This document shows, one piece after another, positions 57,481 through 64,000 of a DNA stretch of 64,000 nucleotides. Below the pieces are notes generated by a model. That model searched no databases and was not told the origin of the DNA. It saw nothing but the letters and a program-made list of their open reading frames with translations. Each line of letters opens with the position of its first letter. The stretch's first letter is position 1. A program made the translations under genes and the position numbers. Source of the stretch: an uncultured Gammaproteobacteria bacterium (GTDB lineage Bacteria > Pseudomonadota > Gammaproteobacteria > Pseudomonadales > Pseudohongiellaceae); contig CALEJT010000071.1 in NCBI GenBank assembly GCA_937898685.1, forward strand, positions 1 through 64,000, read 5' to 3'.

Positions 57481-57514
57481 AGCTACTCAGGACCCTGTCC
57501 CGAGTAGCTTTTTT
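57481..57514 (+). terminator. intrinsic terminator after acpP
   Basis: AGCTACTC (57481-57488) pairs with GAGTAGCT (57502-57509). Inside, GGAC (57490-57493) pairs with GTCC (57497-57500). A run of Ts follows (57509-57514). Confidence 0.88.
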
Positions 57515-57548
57515 ATTGGCCCTATAGCAACATCGCTGGCTTTATCGT

Positions 57549-57563
57549 GGAGGAATGACCTTG
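57549..57563 (+). promoter_or_regulatory. ribosome-binding site that selects a TTG start for fabF
   Basis: GGAGGA (57549-57554) touches the ATG at 57555, leaving no spacer, but lies 6 nt before the in-frame TTG at 57561. The TTG start gives the standard FabF N-terminus MSRRRVVITG. Confidence 0.65.
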
Positions 57564-58799
57564 TCCCGAAGAAGAGTCGTCATCACCGGTATGGGTGCGC
57601 TGACGCCCCTAGGCAATACGGTGGCAGAGACCTGGGAAGGCCTGTGTGCGGGCAAGAGTGGCATCGCACCAATCACCCATTTCGATGTCAGTGCCTATTC
57701 CACTCGTTTCGGCGGCTCGATCCGCAATTTCGACATCACCCAGTACATCGAACAGAAGGAAGCTCGTCGCATCGATGCGTTCCTGCATTACGGCGTGGCG
57801 GCCGGCATCCAGGCCGTGCGTGATTCCGGCATTCTGGACGCGGGCTACGATCCGCTGCGAGTAGGGGTGTCGGCCGGTTCCGGCATCGGAGGCATCACCT
57901 CCATCGAGAACACGGTTCATACCATCGACAGCGCCGGCCCACGCAAGATCTCGCCGTTCTTCGTGCCGGGTTCGATCATCAACATGATCTCGGGCACGCT
58001 CTCGATCATGTTCAATTTCCAGGGTCCCAACATCGCGGTCACCACTGCCTGTACCACGGGCACCCACAACATCGGCTTGGCGGCCCGCATGATCGCCCAC
58101 GGCGATGCCGACGCCATGATCGTCGGTGGCTCCGAGATGGCGACCTCACCGGTTGGTCTGGGCGGCTTCTGTGCCGCACGCGCGCTGTCGACCCGCAACG
58201 ACGATCCCGAGGCGGCCAGCCGTCCTTGGGATGCCGACCGCGACGGCTTCGTGCTCAGCGACGGTGCCGGCATGCTGGTGCTGGAAGAGTACGAGGCGGC
58301 CAAGAAGCGCGGAGCGCACATCTACGCCGAGCTCGCCGGTTTCGGCATGAGTGGGGACGCCTTCCATATCACTTCGCCGCCCGAAGACGGCCGTGGGGCG
58401 GCGGCCTGCATGGAGAACGCGCTGCGCGACGCCGGAGTCACGGCAGAGCAGGTGGACTACATCAACGCTCACGGTACCTCGACCCCGGCAGGTGACCTTG
58501 CGGAAACGCGCGCGATTCACCGAGTGTTCGGTCCCCATGCCAAGCGCGTGGCGGTAAGCTCCACCAAGTCGATGGTGGGCCACCTCCTGGGCGCTGCTGG
58601 TGCGGTGGAAGCCATCTTCAGTGTGCTTTCCCTGGTGCATCAGGTGGCTCCGCCTACGATCAACCATCACAACCCCGGCGAAGGCTGTGATCTCGACTAC
58701 GTCCCCAATGTGGCACGCGACATGAAAATGGAAGTGGTGGTCAGCAACTCCTTCGGTTTCGGCGGCACCAACGGTTCGCTGGTGTTCCGGCGCGTCTGA
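57561..58799 (+). CDS. fabF: 3-oxoacyl-ACP synthase II
   Basis: The 412-residue condensing enzyme elongates acyl-ACP with malonyl-ACP. The catalytic triad is Cys164 in TTACTTGTHNIG, His in YINAHGTSTPAGD and His in KSMVGHLLGAAGAVEA. The start is taken as TTG 57561 on ribosome-binding-site spacing; ATG 57555 would add two residues. It follows the acpP terminator and is followed after 7 nt by pabC, the Pseudomonas-like order fabF-pabC-mltG-tmk-holB-pilZ. Confidence 0.95.
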   Translation: MSRRRVVITGMGALTPLGNTVAETWEGLCAGKSGIAPITHFDVSAYSTRFGGSIRNFDITQYIEQKEARRIDAFLHYGVAAGIQAVRDSGILDAGYDPLRVGVSAGSGIGGITSIENTVHTIDSAGPRKISPFFVPGSIINMISGTLSIMFNFQGPNIAVTTACTTGTHNIGLAARMIAHGDADAMIVGGSEMATSPVGLGGFCAARALSTRNDDPEAASRPWDADRDGFVLSDGAGMLVLEEYEAAKKRGAHIYAELAGFGMSGDAFHITSPPEDGRGAAACMENALRDAGVTAEQVDYINAHGTSTPAGDLAETRAIHRVFGPHAKRVAVSSTKSMVGHLLGAAGAVEAIFSVLSLVHQVAPPTINHHNPGEGCDLDYVPNVARDMKMEVVVSNSFGFGGTNGSLVFRRV

Positions 58800-58806
58800 G
58801 GCGTCG

Positions 58807-59634
58807 ATGAGCGGCGGGCAGGTCCTCATCAACGGTGAACCCGGGACGAGTCTGCCCGTGGGTGACCGTGGCCTCGGTTTGGGCGACGGCCTGTTCGAGA
58901 CGGTGCTGATCAGAAATGGTCAGCCTGTCCTCCTGCAGGAGCATCTCAAGCGCCTCGCCTGGGGACTCGAAGTTCTTTCTATTCCACTTGAAATTTCTCT
59001 TGTAACACACGAGATAGAAAAGATTTTTTCTCTCTATTCTCCGCGCGATGCCGTGCTCAAAGTGTGGTGTTCCCGTGGCCAGGGTGGTCGCGGCTACCGC
59101 GCCGCTGCCGACCTCGTTCCCACCCGCATTCTGAGTCTGCATCCCTTACCGCCACCGGTGCCGGTCGCGGGTGTGAAGGCTTTCCTGTGTCGCCAGACCG
59201 TCGCGGTCCAGCCGGTACTGGCCGGGATCAAGCATCTGAATCGTCTGGAACAGGTTCTGGCCAGCCAGGAATGGCCGGACGACAGTTTCCATGAAGGGCT
59301 GATGTTCACGGCGCTGGGTGAAGCCATCGAAGGTACGCGCAGCAACCTGCTACTGTCTCTCAATGGCCAGTGGCTCACCCCCGACCTCAGCGACTGCGGC
59401 ATCGCCGGCGTCATGCGTGGGCACCTGCTCGACAAGTGGGGAGGGCGACTCCAGGTGGGGAAAGTCAGGTTGGAAGACGTGCTGGCGGCGGACGAGCTCT
59501 GCTTCTGCAACAGCGTCTCCGGGATCATGCCGGTGCGGCTGCTGCGTGACTACGACGGCCAGGACCACGCGGTTTCCCCGGGTCCGCTCTGCGCCGCGGC
59601 GCAGGCGACCTTCCAGGAGCTGCTCGAGTCATGA
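58807..59634 (+). CDS. pabC: aminodeoxychorismate lyase
   Basis: The 275-residue fold-type IV PLP enzyme releases p-aminobenzoate from 4-amino-4-deoxychorismate for folate synthesis. The PLP Lys lies in VLAGIKHLNRLEQVLA, and GDRGLGLGDGLFETV and EAIEGTRSNLLL are typical. Codons for about 58-79 (around 58976-59045) are strikingly AT-rich compared with the rest of the gene and its neighbours. It overlaps mltG by 4 nt. Confidence 0.9.
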   Translation: MSGGQVLINGEPGTSLPVGDRGLGLGDGLFETVLIRNGQPVLLQEHLKRLAWGLEVLSIPLEISLVTHEIEKIFSLYSPRDAVLKVWCSRGQGGRGYRAAADLVPTRILSLHPLPPPVPVAGVKAFLCRQTVAVQPVLAGIKHLNRLEQVLASQEWPDDSFHEGLMFTALGEAIEGTRSNLLLSLNGQWLTPDLSDCGIAGVMRGHLLDKWGGRLQVGKVRLEDVLAADELCFCNSVSGIMPVRLLRDYDGQDHAVSPGPLCAAAQATFQELLES

Positions 59635-60641
59635 AAACCTTCTTCTCGGGTAAGGTGCTGATCGGCATCGCCAGCGTGGTGGCGGTGGTTTTGATTGCCG
59701 TCTTCGTGCGCGTGCTGCTGCACTTCCGCTACGTGGAGACGCCGCTCGCGCTCAGCGGCGACTACATTCTGATGGTGGAGCAGGGCAGCAATCTCACACG
59801 CGTGCTCGAGCGGCTCGAAGCCGAGGGCATCATCCCAAGTGCGCTGGACCTGCGCCTCTATGCGCGTTTCAACCAGCCCGGCATCCGCCTGCAGGCGGGG
59901 GAATACAAGCTCGACAGCAGCCTGGTGGGCCGCACCTTGCTGCAGAAACTGGCACGCGGCGACGTGGTCTACCATCGCCTCAGCCTCATCGAGGGCTGGA
60001 CCATCGAACAGGCGCTTAGTGCCATCCAACAGCACGAAGCCGTGCGCGCCGTACTGCGCGACGTCGAGGATCTGCGTGAACGTCTGGCGCTCGAAAGTTC
60101 ACCGGAAGGGCTCTTCTTTCCCGACACCTACAGCTTCGTGCGCGGTACCACGGACCTCGAATTGCTCAGCCAGGCGCATCAACTCATGAACCGCGAATTG
60201 GAGCAGGCCTGGGCCGAACGTGATTCCGGCCTGCCGTATGCAAATCCATACGAGATGTTGATCATGGCCTCGATCATCGAGAAGGAAACCGGGCTCGCCT
60301 CGGAGCGGCAGCAGATTGCGGGCGTGTTCGTGCGCCGCCTGCGCCAGGGCATGCGTCTGCAGACCGACCCCACCGTCATCTACGGCCTCGGCAAGGAATT
60401 CGACGGCAATCTCACCCGCACCCATCTGCAAACCGACACTCCTTGGAATACCTATACACGCGAGGGCCTGCCGCCGACGCCGATCGCCTTGCCAGGACGC
60501 GCCGCCTTGCTCGCGAGTGCCCATCCGGATGATTCCAACGCGCTGTACTTCGTCTCGAAGGGAGATGGCAGTCATCACTTTTCGGCGACGTTGCAGGAAC
60601 ACAACGAAGCGGTACGTCGCTATCAGCAGGGAGGTCGTTGA
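59631..60641 (+). CDS. mltG: endolytic murein transglycosylase MltG
   Basis: The 336-residue inner-membrane protein has one N-terminal transmembrane helix (about 8-30) and a periplasmic YceG domain. This includes a LysM-like part (DYILMVEQGSNLTRVLERLE) and the catalytic Glu in LIMASIIEKETGLASERQQIAGVF, followed by LQTDPTVIYGLG and NTYTREGLPPTPI. It cuts nascent glycan strands and sets their length. It lies in the conserved pabC-mltG-tmk order; tmk begins 2 nt after its stop. Confidence 0.94.
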   Translation: MKTFFSGKVLIGIASVVAVVLIAVFVRVLLHFRYVETPLALSGDYILMVEQGSNLTRVLERLEAEGIIPSALDLRLYARFNQPGIRLQAGEYKLDSSLVGRTLLQKLARGDVVYHRLSLIEGWTIEQALSAIQQHEAVRAVLRDVEDLRERLALESSPEGLFFPDTYSFVRGTTDLELLSQAHQLMNRELEQAWAERDSGLPYANPYEMLIMASIIEKETGLASERQQIAGVFVRRLRQGMRLQTDPTVIYGLGKEFDGNLTRTHLQTDTPWNTYTREGLPPTPIALPGRAALLASAHPDDSNALYFVSKGDGSHHFSATLQEHNEAVRRYQQGGR

Positions 60642-60643
60642 GA

Positions 60644-61309
60644 ATGGTGCCAAGGGAAGGGCAGCGTGGTCGTTTCATCGCCATCGAAGGCATCGACGGC
60701 GCTGGTAAAGGGGTACAGAGTCGCGCGCTGGTGGCGTGGCTGCAATCGCTGCAACTCGACGTGCTGCATACGCGGGAACCCGGTGGTTCACCCGGTGCGG
60801 AAGAAATCCGCCAACTGCTCGTCACCGGCGAAGCAAACCGCTGGGACGCAATGACGGAATTGCTTCTGGTCTATGCCGCGCGCCGCAGTCACCTGACGCA
60901 GACCGTGTGGCCGGCTCTCGATGCCGGCCGCTGGGTGGTGAGCGATCGTTTCGCCGATTCCTCTCGTGCCTTCCAGGGCATTGCCGGTGGTCTCGGGCTC
61001 GATGTGGTGGAGGACATCCACGCCTTGGTCGTGGGTGAGTTCGCACCGGATCTCACCATCGTGCTCGATCTCGATCCCGAGGTCGCACTCGCGCGCACCG
61101 ATGCGCGCGGCAGCCACGAAGACCGTTTCGAGAAGAAGGGACTGCAATACCAAACGCAGGTCCGTGAAGGCTTTCGTGAGCTCGCCCTGCGTTCTCCCGA
61201 CACCCATCTCCTGGTCGACGCGGCACAGCCGGTGGAGTTGGTCAGCACGGCGCTGTTGCGTGGGGTCGCAGAGCGGCTGAATCTGCCGCTGCCGGAGGCG
61301 GTGATCTGA
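60644..61309 (+). CDS. tmk: thymidylate kinase with altered Walker A motif
   Basis: The 221-residue kinase phosphorylates dTMP. It has the DRF motif VVSDRFADSSRAFQG and the lid region RTDARGSHEDRFEKKG. The P-loop at residues 16-23 reads GIDGAGKG: the Ser/Thr that normally follows Lys22 and binds magnesium is glycine, and the next residue is Val. This may change activity or be compensated. The ATG at 60644 follows GGGAGG at a better distance than an upstream TTG (60638). It shares one base with holB. Confidence 0.9.
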   Translation: MVPREGQRGRFIAIEGIDGAGKGVQSRALVAWLQSLQLDVLHTREPGGSPGAEEIRQLLVTGEANRWDAMTELLLVYAARRSHLTQTVWPALDAGRWVVSDRFADSSRAFQGIAGGLGLDVVEDIHALVVGEFAPDLTIVLDLDPEVALARTDARGSHEDRFEKKGLQYQTQVREGFRELALRSPDTHLLVDAAQPVELVSTALLRGVAERLNLPLPEAVI

Positions 61310-62298
61310 TGGCGCTACTGCCTTGGTGTGAAGCGCCTTTCCAGCGCCTGCGCCAATTGCGGGAACAAGGGCGTCTCGGTCACGCCTGGCTCGTGGCGGG
61401 ACCGCAGGGTGTCGGCAAGCTGCAGTTCGTGCAGGACGTCGCGCGCTGGATGTTCTGTTCCCAGCCCACATCGCACGGCGCCTGCGGCGAATGTCAGGAC
61501 TGTCATCTCTTCGACGTCGGTACGCATCCCGATTGGTTGCTGCTGCAACCCGAGAAGAAACAAATCACCGTCGGTCAGGTGCGTGAGCTCATCGACTTCG
61601 CGCACAACACCAGCCAACGCGGCGCCAAGGTGCTCGTGATCGCGCCGGCCGAGGCGATGAACGTCAACGCCGCCAACGCGCTGCTGAAGATTCTGGAAGA
61701 ACCTCCGCCGGAAACCTTGTTGGTCCTCGTCAGTCATCAGAGCGGCCAATTGCTCGCTACCCTGCGCAGCCGGTGCCAGCAATTGCAGTTGACGCTGCCC
61801 GAGCGAGCGCAGGCGTTACTCTGGTTGCGAGAGCAAGGCGCCGAGGAAGCCGAGCGCCTTCTGGACAAGGCCAAGGGCGCGCCGCTCAAGGCCCTGGATC
61901 TGGCCCACAACGACGTACTCGCCACGCAGGACACGATGCTGGCGCAGCTGCAGGCCTTGCTGGACGGCAAGCTCACTGCGATCCAGGCGGCGAAAACATG
62001 TGAAAAATTCGCCGTTCAGACTAGCATTGAGTACTTGCTGAGCTGTTGTCATGACCTGTTGCGTGCGCTACAGGCCGGGCTGCAGCCCAGCGAAGAATTG
62101 CGACCACTTCTGAACCGCTTGAATCAGATTGGAACCGCACCAGCCTTGCTCCCTGCGCTGCATGCCTATCAGCAACAGGTGCAGGCGGCGTACAAGGTGG
62201 CAGTGGCACCCAACAACGCCAACGCTCTCTTGATGTTGGAAGCCTTGTTCGGTGGCTGGCTGAAATTGCGGGAACGACTACGCCGGTCGCGCCAATAG
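61309..62298 (+). CDS. holB: DNA polymerase III delta-prime subunit
   Basis: The 329-residue clamp-loader subunit has the AAA+ fold with a degenerate P-loop (GPQGVGKLQF), four Cys of the zinc module (about 50-66; FCSQPTSHGACGECQDCH), the sensor-like NAANALLKILEEPPPETLLVL and SRCQQL. It works as the stationary, non-hydrolysing part of the clamp loader. Its start overlaps the tmk stop by one base. pilZ follows after 35 nt. Confidence 0.94.
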   Translation: MALLPWCEAPFQRLRQLREQGRLGHAWLVAGPQGVGKLQFVQDVARWMFCSQPTSHGACGECQDCHLFDVGTHPDWLLLQPEKKQITVGQVRELIDFAHNTSQRGAKVLVIAPAEAMNVNAANALLKILEEPPPETLLVLVSHQSGQLLATLRSRCQQLQLTLPERAQALLWLREQGAEEAERLLDKAKGAPLKALDLAHNDVLATQDTMLAQLQALLDGKLTAIQAAKTCEKFAVQTSIEYLLSCCHDLLRALQAGLQPSEELRPLLNRLNQIGTAPALLPALHAYQQQVQAAYKVAVAPNNANALLMLEALFGGWLKLRERLRRSRQ

Positions 62299-62333
62299 AA
62301 GAACTAGAAAACCAAGAAGAAGAGGGGACGGCA

Positions 62334-62675
62334 GTGAACATCGGTTCGCAAGGCATCTTGACCATCGCTGTCCGCACGCCCGAGGCCCTGCATGAGGCCT
62401 ACATGCCCTTCGTCGACAACGGCGGGCTCTTCATTCCCACCACACGCAATTACGAACTGGGAGACCAGGTGTTCGTGTTGCTCGATCTGTTCGATGAACC
62501 CGAACGCTTACCTTTCACCGGCACCGTCACGTGGCTCACACCAGCACAGGCGCAACACGGCAAGCCGCAGGGTATCGGTCTGCGCTTCAACGAACGCAAC
62601 AGTCCGGTGCGTCGCAAGATCGAACAACATCTCAGCCGTTTCCCCACTTCCGAACTTCCTACTCACACCCTTTGA
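62334..62675 (+). CDS. pilZ: type IV pilus assembly protein PilZ
   Basis: The 113-residue PilZ-domain protein matches the Pseudomonas PilZ layout closely: AYMPFVDNGGLFIPTTRNYELGD in the N-terminal half, VTWLTPAQAQ in the middle and the end PTHTL (Pseudomonas ends PTHTM). The N-terminal RxxxR c-di-GMP motif is missing, as in that protein, so it probably acts through PilF/FimX-type partners. Translation starts at GTG behind GAGGGGAC. No other pilus gene is in the window. Confidence 0.9.
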   Translation: MNIGSQGILTIAVRTPEALHEAYMPFVDNGGLFIPTTRNYELGDQVFVLLDLFDEPERLPFTGTVTWLTPAQAQHGKPQGIGLRFNERNSPVRRKIEQHLSRFPTSELPTHTL

Positions 62676-62708
62676 GTAAGCCCATCCACTACTACAACGA
62701 CCAATGCC

Positions 62709-63857
62709 ATGAAGCTTTCCCAATGCCATAACTTTCAGGACTTCCGCAAACTCGCGGAGAAGACCCTGCCAGGACCGATCTTCCATTACATCGACGGTGC
62801 AGCGGATGACGAAGTCACTTATCGCCGCAACACCAGCGCCTACGATTCGGTGGATCTGGTACCCAACATCCTGCGCGGTGTCGAAGAGGTCGACATGTCG
62901 GTGACCGTGTTCGGCAAGAAGCTGGCAATGCCACTCTACTGCGCACCGACGGCCTTGCAGCGTCTGTTCCATCCCGATGGCGAGCGTGCCGTGGCACGTG
63001 CGGCGCAGAAGTTCGGCACGATGTTCGGTGTGTCTTCGCTCGGTACGGTGAGCGTGGAGGAAATCGGCGCGATGATCGACACGCCGAAGATGTTCCAGTT
63101 CTACTTCCACAAGGATCGCGGTCTCAACGACAGCTTGCTCGAGCGTGCCAAGGCCGCGAAGTTCGACGTGTTGGCCTTGACCGTGGACACGATCACCGGC
63201 GGCAACCGTGAGCGCGATCTGCGCACCGGCTTCACCTCACCGCCGCGTCTGACGCCGTCCAGTCTTCTCAGTTTCGCCATGCGTCCGAAATGGGCCTGGA
63301 ATTACTTCACCAATCCCAAGTTCGATCTGCCGCATCTCTCGACACACGTGAGCGAGGGCTCGAGTCTGGCGACTTCGATCGGCAGTTATTTCTCCAAGAT
63401 GCTCGACCAGAGCATGAGCTGGAAGGATGCCGAAGCACTCTGTGCGAAATGGAACGGTCATTTCGCGTTGAAGGGGGTGATGAGCGTGGCCGACGCCAAG
63501 CGTGCGGTCGACATCGGGTGCACCGGCATCATGGTGTCGAACCACGGTGGCAGACAGCTCGATGGTTCGCGTGCGCCGTTCGATCAGCTGGCGGAGATCG
63601 TCGATGCCGTGGGCGACAAGATCGACGTGATCTGTGAGGGGGGGATCCAACGCGGCACGCATGTGCTCAAAGCACTCTCGATGGGCGCGAAGGCCTGTTC
63701 CGGTGGCCGCCTCTATCTCTATGCCTTGGCAGCTGCGGGTCAGCCGGGTGTCGAACGCGCCTTGGGTCAGTTGCGTACCGAAATCGAGCGCGGCATGAAG
63801 TTGATGGGCGTGAGAAATGTCGGTGAGCTGAGCCGCGAGAATCTGCGCTTCCGCTGA
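62709..63857 (+). CDS. FMN-dependent 2-hydroxy-acid dehydrogenase (L-lactate dehydrogenase-like)
   Basis: The 382-residue TIM-barrel flavoprotein belongs to the LldD/glycolate oxidase family. It has GPIFHYIDGAADDEVTYRRN near the start, LALTVDTITGGNRERDLR, the catalytic His in MVSNHGGRQLDGSRAPFDQL and the FMN phosphate site around CEGGIQRGTHVLKAL. It oxidises L-lactate or a related 2-hydroxy acid, passing electrons to quinone or oxygen. In Pseudomonas tatD usually follows pilZ here. The gene ends in its own terminator. Confidence 0.88.
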   Translation: MKLSQCHNFQDFRKLAEKTLPGPIFHYIDGAADDEVTYRRNTSAYDSVDLVPNILRGVEEVDMSVTVFGKKLAMPLYCAPTALQRLFHPDGERAVARAAQKFGTMFGVSSLGTVSVEEIGAMIDTPKMFQFYFHKDRGLNDSLLERAKAAKFDVLALTVDTITGGNRERDLRTGFTSPPRLTPSSLLSFAMRPKWAWNYFTNPKFDLPHLSTHVSEGSSLATSIGSYFSKMLDQSMSWKDAEALCAKWNGHFALKGVMSVADAKRAVDIGCTGIMVSNHGGRQLDGSRAPFDQLAEIVDAVGDKIDVICEGGIQRGTHVLKALSMGAKACSGGRLYLYALAAAGQPGVERALGQLRTEIERGMKLMGVRNVGELSRENLRFR

Positions 63858-63874
63858 AAGCGTTCCAGCATACG

Positions 63875-63905
63875 AAAACGGCGGGCCAAGTGGTCCGCCG
63901 TTTTT
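63875..63905. terminator. intrinsic terminator, bidirectional
   Basis: CGGCGGGCC (63879-63887) pairs with GGTCCGCCG (63892-63900) with one G-T pair and an AAGT loop, flanked by AAAA and TTTTT. It lies between the hydroxy-acid dehydrogenase and the convergent partial gene. Confidence 0.88.
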
Positions 63906-63928
63906 GTTTGTACTGAAAGTTGATTTGC

Positions 63929-64000
63929 TTAGAAACCGGCCACGCCACCCGCGTTGCGTGGATCGGAAACACCGGTGAGTACGCCGTTGGCGATGCCGAT
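63929..64000 (-). CDS. C-terminus of a probable gamma-glutamyltransferase (partial)
   Basis: The last 23 codons of a minus-strand gene run in from the right edge and read IGIANGVLTGVSDPRNAGG, then VAGF and a stop. The segment G-V-S-D-P-R-x-x-G resembles the very end of gamma-glutamyltranspeptidase small subunits. The fragment is short, so the name is tentative. Confidence 0.5.
   Translation of the reverse strand: MGIANGVLTGVSDPRNAGGVAGF

Noticed and set aside
1..64000. tRNA, rRNA, CRISPR, transposase or phage genes
   Set aside because: I looked through the gene gaps for cloverleaf-like sequence, direct-repeat arrays and transposase-like products and found none; a dedicated tRNA or IS search could not be run.

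Overview
This 64 kb window is chromosomal DNA of a GC-rich (roughly 60% by eye) gammaproteobacterium. The long plus-strand run from rpsB to pilZ has the gene order of Pseudomonadales/Cellvibrionales-type genomes: glnD-map | rpsB-tsf-pyrH-frr-uppS-cdsA-dxr-rseP-bamA-ompH-lpxD-fabZ-lpxA-lpxB-rnhB-dnaE-accA-tilS-pyrG-kdsA-eno-ftsB-ispD-ispF-truD-surE-pcm, then yceD-rpmF-fabD-fabG-acpP-fabF-pabC-mltG-tmk-holB-pilZ. The 340-residue DapD type, a PilZ of the Pseudomonas type behind holB, and a Pds (proteobacterial dedicated sortase) regulatory set, known mainly from marine gammaproteobacteria, agree with this. I see no rRNA, tRNA, CRISPR array, insertion sequence or prophage.

Left region (1-18.5 kb) is mixed accessory content: a glutathione S-transferase-like gene; a divergent OmpA-like gene (pdsO) facing a response regulator/histidine kinase operon (pdsR-pdsS); a MATE exporter; a small secreted two-repeat DUF3718 protein; a GntR-type DNA-binding domain fused to a full AIR synthase (PurM) domain with a perfect palindrome just upstream; an ArsB/NhaD-type ion transporter; a two-subunit molybdenum hydroxylase; a lipoprotein/DUF2490 pair; a CNNM/CBS membrane protein; a HupE/UreJ protein with a membrane-anchor partner; and rsmJ.

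Middle region (18.5-25 kb, minus strand) carries the lysine/diaminopimelate genes dapE and dapD, a YffB-type ArsC-like reductase, glnD (PII uridylyltransferase) and map.

Right region (25-64 kb, plus strand) is a tightly packed housekeeping block with many ATGA/GTGA/TGATG overlaps. It joins translation (S2, EF-Ts, RRF, TilS, TruD), the MEP isoprenoid route and its uses (Dxr, IspD, IspF, UppS), phospholipid and lipid A synthesis (CdsA, LpxD, FabZ, LpxA, LpxB, KdsA), outer-membrane assembly (RseP, BamA, OmpH/Skp), replication (RnhB, DnaE, Tmk, HolB), fatty-acid synthesis (AccA, FabD, FabG, AcpP, FabF), CTP synthase, enolase and the divisome protein FtsB. It ends with an FMN-dependent 2-hydroxy-acid dehydrogenase and the C-terminus of a probable gamma-glutamyltransferase.

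The most unusual items are the GntR-PurM fusion with its own candidate operator, the Pds signalling genes without a visible sortase or target, a nested hairpin and C7 tract in the pyrG leader that recalls CTP-sensing start-site switching, an intrinsic terminator inside the rpsB leader, a near-leaderless yceD-rpmF promoter, a fab cluster lacking plsX and fabH, and a thymidylate kinase whose Walker A hydroxyl residue is glycine.
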